The position numbers and the translations under genes are program-made. The notes beneath the pieces were generated by a model. The model was not told the origin of the DNA and made no database searches. It saw only the letters and a list, made by a program, of their open reading frames with translations. From the NCBI GenBank assembly GCA_002367235.1, contig DFBC01000127.1, forward strand, positions 624 to 10,552: a DNA stretch of 9,929 bases, given 5' to 3'. How positions within the stretch are numbered: position 1 is the stretch's first letter; each line of letters begins with the position of its first letter. Of the stretch, positions 6,110-9,929 are shown piece by piece. The stretch comes from Cellvibrionales bacterium UBA3090. Its GTDB lineage: Bacteria; Pseudomonadota; Gammaproteobacteria; Pseudomonadales; Porticoccaceae.

Positions 6110-8827
6110 ATGTCTGAACGGTTGTTGGGGATCTATGAAAAACTGATTTTGCGTCACCCCGTGGCCTCCATTCTGGCGGTTATCGTTGTTGCTATAGCCA
6201 TGGCCTTTGGCCTGCCCAACTTTAAGCTGGATGCCTCTGCTGATTCTCTTACCCTAGAAAATGACAGCTCTCTGGCCTACTTTAGGGAATCACTACAACG
6301 CTACGGTAGCAGTGACTTTTTGGTCGTCACCTATACACCCTATGAAGGGAATCTGTTTGACGACCAGAACTTACAAACCCTCGCCGAAATGCGCGACGAA
6401 TTAAAAGCGATCAAAGGCGTTGAAACCGTAACCTCAATGCTCGATGTACCGCTCCTCTATAGCCCCAAGGTTTCTGTCTCCAAACTTAAAGAAGATCCTC
6501 GCACCCTGCTTCAGGAAGACACCGACCGAAGCCTGGCCAAGACAGAGTTTCTTGAAAGCCCCATCTATCGCGACCTGATCCTCAGCAAAGACGGACAAAC
6601 GACAGCCCTGCTGGCCGTCATGGAGCTGGACACCAAATACCTTGATCTGGTTAAAGACCGCGACACCCTGCGAATCAAGCGAGACACCGAAGGGCTGTCC
6701 GCCGAAGAAACCATCGAGCTGGAGAAGGCCAGCCAGGCGTTTCTCGATTACCGAACTATCCGAGCTGCCGAAGAGCATGCACGCGTAGCGGAAATACGGG
6801 AAAAGATGTCCAAATTTAAGGATCGAGCCGAAGTATTCCTCGGTGGCCCAAGCATGATCACCGCCGATATGGTCGACTTTATTAAAAGTGACCTGAATGT
6901 ATTTGGCACCGGTATTGTGCTGTTTATCATTATTACACTGGCGATTATTTTCCGTCAGTTCCGCTGGGTTTTACTGCCATTGCTCACCTGTGTTTTATCC
7001 GTAGAAATCATTCTCGGATACCTGAGCTGGATCGATTGGCGTCTGACGGTAATCTCCTCCAACTTTGTATCGCTGTTACTGATTATCACCCTGGCACTGA
7101 CCATTCACCTGATTGTTCGGTATCGCGAATTACACCGCGAATTCCCAGACAAAGACCAATTAGACCTGGTACGTGATACCGTCAATTACATGGCCCGCCC
7201 CTGCCTCTACACCGTATTGACGACCATTGTGGCCTTCGTGTCTCTGGTGGTCAGTGATATTCGCCCGGTGATCGACTTTGGCTGGATGATGACCATCGGC
7301 ATCATTCTGGCGCTCGTACTGGCATTTATTATCATTCCTGCCGGGATGATCATCTGGGGCAAGGGAGAAAACACCGACAAAGGTGACAACTCCGCCACCT
7401 ACACACTGTACTTTTCCCGCTTTACCGAAAAGCATGGCGGGCTGGTACTTGGCTTTGCCCTGCTTGCCGCGATCATCAGCGCCTGGGGGATCAGCCAACT
7501 ACAGGTTGAAAACCGCTTTATCGACTACTTCCGCTCCAATACTGAAATCTATCAGGGGCTGTCCGTTATTGATGCCAAGTTAGGCGGCACCACACCGCTG
7601 GATATTATCCTCGATGCACCTCCGGCTCTCGACGATGGCACGGTCAGTTTTGACGACTTGCTTGCAGAGGAAGATGGCGCAGCAGACGAGGCCCCCGTCG
7701 ACGATCCCTACGGCGACCCCTTTGCCGGTGCCTACGCAGACAGTGGCGAAGACGTCGTTGAAACTGAAGATGCAGCTGAAGAAGTGGCCGACCCCTATGG
7801 CGATCCCTTTGCCGGGATGTACGCCGACAGTGGAGAAGACGCCGCGGAACCCGAAGCCATTGACGATCCCTATGGTGACCCCTTTGCTGGTGACGATTTT
7901 GAGGACGACTTTGCCGGTGAATCCGGCGACGTGGAAGTGGTCGAAGACAGCTACTGGTTAACCAGTGCCGGTGTCGAAGACCTGAGAAAACTCCACAGCT
8001 ATCTGGAATCACTACCAGAAGTCGGCAAGGTTAGCTCACTGGTTACCGTCACTGATGTGGCCTCTGACCTATCTGGACACAAGCTCAACGACCTCGAGCT
8101 GGCCTTTATGTCGCTGATGCTGTCGCCAGAAAATGCCGCGTTGCTTCTCGATCCATACATTGACGAGAAAAATAACCAGGCACGCATTACCCTGCGCATC
8201 AATGAAACCAAGGGCAACCTGAACCGCAAAGAGTTGTTAGATAAAATTCATCGGTTTGCCATTGACGACGCCGGCTTTAAAGAAGAGCAGGTTCACTTCA
8301 CTGGATTACTGGTGCTGTATAACAACATGTTGCAGAGCCTATTCCGCTCACAGATCCTGACCCTCGGCACGGTGTTCCTCGGCATTATGGCCATGTTCCT
8401 GGTGCTATTCCGCTCCGCCTCCATCTCCCTGATTGCTATCCTGCCCAACTTCCTGGCCGCAGGTGTGGTATTGGGCGGCATGGGCATTGCCGGTATTCCA
8501 CTCGACATGATGACCATTACCATCGCCGCCATTACCGTCGGCATCGGTGTCGACCACGCCATCCACTACATCACCCGGTTTAAACGGGAGTTTGAAGTCG
8601 ACCACGATTATGTTGCCTCCATGCACCGGGCGCACGCCAGCATTGGGCGGGCACTGTTCTATACTGCCATCACGATTATTGCGGGCTTCTCCATCCTGGC
8701 GCTGTCCAACTTTATTCCATCGGTTTATTTTGGGCTGCTGACATCACTCGCGATGCTGGCCGCACTATTGGGTTCGATGACATTACTGCCCAAGTTAATC
8801 CTGATCTTCAAACCGCTAGGAAAATAA
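6110..8827 (+). CDS. RND/MMPL superfamily exporter with a highly acidic repeat-bearing periplasmic insert
   Basis: The 905-residue protein belongs to the single-gene RND/MMPL exporters (COG1033-like), proton-driven inner-membrane pumps whose substrates include lipids and other hydrophobic molecules; the substrate here is unknown. The two-half layout is clear: TM1 (about 18-36), a first periplasmic domain (37-260), TM2-6 (about 262-415), TM7 (about 443-461), a second periplasmic domain (462-745), and TM8-12 (about 746-767, 770-793, 797-819, 849-868, 872-898). The second half has GIGVDHAIHYITRF (811-824), with the Asp815 that relays protons in this family; the matching first-half site, ITLALTIHLIVRYRE (326-340), has Ala instead. 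The second periplasmic domain carries an acidic insert (about 504-616) with three copies of DPYGDPFAG. Without it the protein would be about 790 residues. No membrane-fusion or outer-membrane channel gene is adjacent. The start has a good AGAGGG site. Function beyond export is unassigned. Confidence 0.9.
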   Translation: MSERLLGIYEKLILRHPVASILAVIVVAIAMAFGLPNFKLDASADSLTLENDSSLAYFRESLQRYGSSDFLVVTYTPYEGNLFDDQNLQTLAEMRDELKAIKGVETVTSMLDVPLLYSPKVSVSKLKEDPRTLLQEDTDRSLAKTEFLESPIYRDLILSKDGQTTALLAVMELDTKYLDLVKDRDTLRIKRDTEGLSAEETIELEKASQAFLDYRTIRAAEEHARVAEIREKMSKFKDRAEVFLGGPSMITADMVDFIKSDLNVFGTGIVLFIIITLAIIFRQFRWVLLPLLTCVLSVEIILGYLSWIDWRLTVISSNFVSLLLIITLALTIHLIVRYRELHREFPDKDQLDLVRDTVNYMARPCLYTVLTTIVAFVSLVVSDIRPVIDFGWMMTIGIILALVLAFIIIPAGMIIWGKGENTDKGDNSATYTLYFSRFTEKHGGLVLGFALLAAIISAWGISQLQVENRFIDYFRSNTEIYQGLSVIDAKLGGTTPLDIILDAPPALDDGTVSFDDLLAEEDGAADEAPVDDPYGDPFAGAYADSGEDVVETEDAAEEVADPYGDPFAGMYADSGEDAAEPEAIDDPYGDPFAGDDFEDDFAGESGDVEVVEDSYWLTSAGVEDLRKLHSYLESLPEVGKVSSLVTVTDVASDLSGHKLNDLELAFMSLMLSPENAALLLDPYIDEKNNQARITLRINETKGNLNRKELLDKIHRFAIDDAGFKEEQVHFTGLLVLYNNMLQSLFRSQILTLGTVFLGIMAMFLVLFRSASISLIAILPNFLAAGVVLGGMGIAGIPLDMMTITIAAITVGIGVDHAIHYITRFKREFEVDHDYVASMHRAHASIGRALFYTAITIIAGFSILALSNFIPSVYFGLLTSLAMLAALLGSMTLLPKLILIFKPLGK
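7619..7957 (+). repeat. Acidic insert with three DPYGDPFAG repeats in the exporter
   Basis: This segment encodes residues 504-616: 40 Asp/Glu out of 113 and no Lys, Arg or His. Identical 9-residue units lie at residues 532-540, 561-569 and 586-594 (nt 7703, 7790 and 7865). The first two are each followed by [AM]YADSGED. Spacing between units is 29 and 25 residues. All nucleotide differences among the three units are synonymous third-position changes. It is expected to be exposed in the periplasm. Confidence 0.85.
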
Positions 8828-8844
8828 TCACCGCACAACGGCTA

Positions 8845-8871
8845 TACCGGGGCCTTAAAACGGCCCCGGTA
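8845..8871. terminator. GC-rich hairpin after the exporter gene, possible terminator without U-tract
   Basis: TACCGGGGCC (8845-8854) and GGCCCCGGTA (8862-8871) form a perfect 10-bp stem with a 7-nt loop, 17 nt after the exporter stop. The sequence after it (ACCTGGCC) is not T-rich on either strand, so it is not a canonical intrinsic terminator. It may still end or protect the exporter transcript. Confidence 0.5.
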
Positions 8872-9074
8872 ACCTGGCCAGAGGCCATCGGCGATCTGGT
8901 TGCGGCAAGTTAAATTAGAAATTGAAACATCAAATAATAGAATAAAACCGGAAACCGAAACTAACAGCTCGGCTGGTCTTGCGGGGAAAAACTCTTTTTT
9001 CTTACGACTGACAGAGCCGTTTAACACCGCCGTTTTAGCGGCTATACCTGAATCGCCGGCTGACGCAAACAGCG
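8872..9074. other. Non-coding spacer between convergent exporter and GGDEF genes
   Basis: No supported gene is visible. The stretch includes an A-rich part (8910-8950), a weak A5/T5 fold with a T-run (GGGGAAAAACTCTTTTTTC, near 8982-9001) that could help end rightward transcription, and a short GCCG-TTTTAG-CGGC inverted repeat (near 9028-9043). None is strong enough for a firm call. Confidence 0.4.
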
Positions 9075-9108
9075 CTCACCTTCTCAGCAACTCTCACCTT
9101 CTCAACAA
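9075..9108. repeat. Direct repeat of 18-bp period spanning the GGDEF stop codon
   Basis: CTCACCTTCTCAGCAA (9075-9090) and CTCACCTTCTCAACAA (9093-9108) differ at one base and are 18 nt apart. On the minus strand the second copy contains the TGA stop (9104-9102) of the diguanylate cyclase. It looks like a recent local tandem duplication. Confidence 0.7.
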
Positions 9109-9929
9109 GTAGCGACCTCACCCGCCTTGTGAGGCACAACCTCTTCCTCTATCACCGTGCAGATCGCGCAATTCCGGCCCTGATGTTTACCGCGATACAA
9201 GGAGTCATCTGCCAGCTTGATAATCTGCTCAATATTATCAATCTTGCTTCCCGGAATACTGACACATCCCAGTGTCATGGTGACCGGGCGAGGATTATCT
9301 GGCCCGTAGTGAATATCGAGGGACTGTATGGCTTGGCGACAATTCTCAACAACCTTGCCGGCACCGTCCGGGTCCGTACCCGGAAGAATGATGACGAACT
9401 CCTCACCGCCAAACCGCCCAACGACGTCAGTTGCTCTTCGGCAACAGGCGCGGATAGTCTCTGCCACCACGATAAGGCATTGATCGCCCTCCTGGTGGCC
9501 ATTACTGTCGTTGTACAACTTAAAGTGGTCAATGTCGCCAATAATTAATGATAACCAGTCGCCATCCCGGCGGGTTCTGTTTACCTCGTGCAAAAGAATA
9601 TTCTCAATGGCGCGACGGTTATAAATTCCGGTGAGGTAGTCCGTGTTGGACTCCCCCTTCACCTTGGCAAGCGACTCCTTGAACTCGCGAGCAAACCACC
9701 ACATCATCCCCGTGGCTATCAGGCATAGAGAGGCAACACTGATAAATCGGGCAAACTTCAGCAGGGTCGGGTTGTGCGGGTTATCAGGAATTAACTGATA
9801 AATATCGATCAAGTACAAACCTGCAAGCACAACGCCTATCAACCACAGGGATAACCCGGCAGCACGATTGCTGATAAGCAGCATGGCCGACAGCGGAACA
9901 AGCGGTGACAACAAAACCACCGGGCCACT
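9102..9929 (-). CDS. Membrane-anchored GGDEF diguanylate cyclase, N-terminus cut by window edge
   Basis: The product should make cyclic di-GMP from two GTP at the inner membrane, favouring sessile growth. The frame is open to the right edge (S-G-P precede the GTG at 9920-9918), so the true start is probably outside. Counting from that GTG codon as residue 1, hydrophobic segments lie near 5-17, 22-39 and 57-76, followed by a short linker and a full GGDEF domain: DYLTGIYNRR (94-103), GDIDHFKLYND (128-138), which supplies the metal-binding Asp131, and the active-site motif GGEEF (171-175). The inhibitory c-di-GMP site RxxD is intact five residues before it (R162-A-T-D165), so product feedback is expected. 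LADDSLYRGKHQGRN (236-250) closes the domain. A short acidic tail (VIEEEV) ends in Cys. No EAL domain follows. It is convergent with the exporter. The visible transmembrane part resembles no named sensor domain that I can place. Confidence 0.92.
   Translation of the reverse strand, partial: SGPVVLLSPLVPLSAMLLISNRAAGLSLWLIGVVLAGLYLIDIYQLIPDNPHNPTLLKFARFISVASLCLIATGMMWWFAREFKESLAKVKGESNTDYLTGIYNRRAIENILLHEVNRTRRDGDWLSLIIGDIDHFKLYNDSNGHQEGDQCLIVVAETIRACCRRATDVVGRFGGEEFVIILPGTDPDGAGKVVENCRQAIQSLDIHYGPDNPRPVTMTLGCVSIPGSKIDNIEQIIKLADDSLYRGKHQGRNCAICTVIEEEVVPHKAGEVATC

Noticed and set aside
7703..7957. CRISPR-like array from the regularly spaced repeats in the exporter
   Set aside because: The repeats are in frame, vary at third codon positions, have unequal spacing and lie within a conserved gene.
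7644..8012. Arg-rich 122-codon frame on the minus strand inside the exporter
   Set aside because: It is the complement of the Asp/Glu-rich insert; GAC/GAA codons read backwards give Arg, His and Leu codons. No independent support.
9102..9920. Complete GGDEF gene starting at the GTG at 9920
   Set aside because: The frame continues to the window edge, there is no Shine-Dalgarno visible in the remaining bases, and the visible sequence begins inside a hydrophobic run, so the start is more likely outside.

Overview
The window looks like chromosomal DNA of a free-living gammaproteobacterium, probably a marine or environmental lineage. The reasons are an mpl-ubiX pair with an 8-nt overlap, a pyrophosphate-type phosphofructokinase instead of an E. 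coli-like PfkA, a bacterial D-aminoacyl-tRNA deacylase, a SelT/W/H-type CxxC protein, a large RND/MMPL exporter and a GGDEF protein. The order-level assignment is inference only. Codon use and base composition look even throughout. I see no transposase, integrase, phage gene, tRNA, rRNA or CRISPR array.

Layout. Positions 1-2602 hold a leftward operon: mpl (cell-wall peptide recycling), then ubiX (prenyl-FMN cofactor for ubiquinone synthesis), then a YjdF/DUF2238 membrane protein that starts at GTG and runs off the left edge. A 237-bp divergent spacer (2603-2839) separates it from a rightward PPi-dependent phosphofructokinase gene (2840-4117). That gene converges on a leftward pair: a D-2-hydroxyacid dehydrogenase (4690-5649) followed 7 nt later by dtd (4245-4682). 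The convergent spacer (4118-4244) holds a long hairpin and a five-unit 12-bp tandem repeat. A 79-bp divergent spacer leads to a rightward SelT/W/H-like CxxC protein (5729-6010), then a 905-residue RND/MMPL exporter (6110-8827). The last gene is a leftward membrane-anchored diguanylate cyclase (9102 to beyond the right edge), convergent with the exporter. The spacer between them carries a GC-rich hairpin and an 18-bp direct repeat that reaches into the cyclase stop codon.

Function. Most genes are housekeeping: peptidoglycan recycling, quinone cofactor supply, reversible glycolysis, 2-hydroxyacid reduction and tRNA proofreading. They do not form one pathway. The most unusual item is the exporter. 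Its second large extracytoplasmic loop carries an insert of about 113 residues with 40 Asp/Glu and no Lys/Arg/His, containing three identical 9-residue units (DPYGDPFAG). The DNA of those units differs only at synonymous third positions. I found no evidence of a complete novel multi-gene system in this window.
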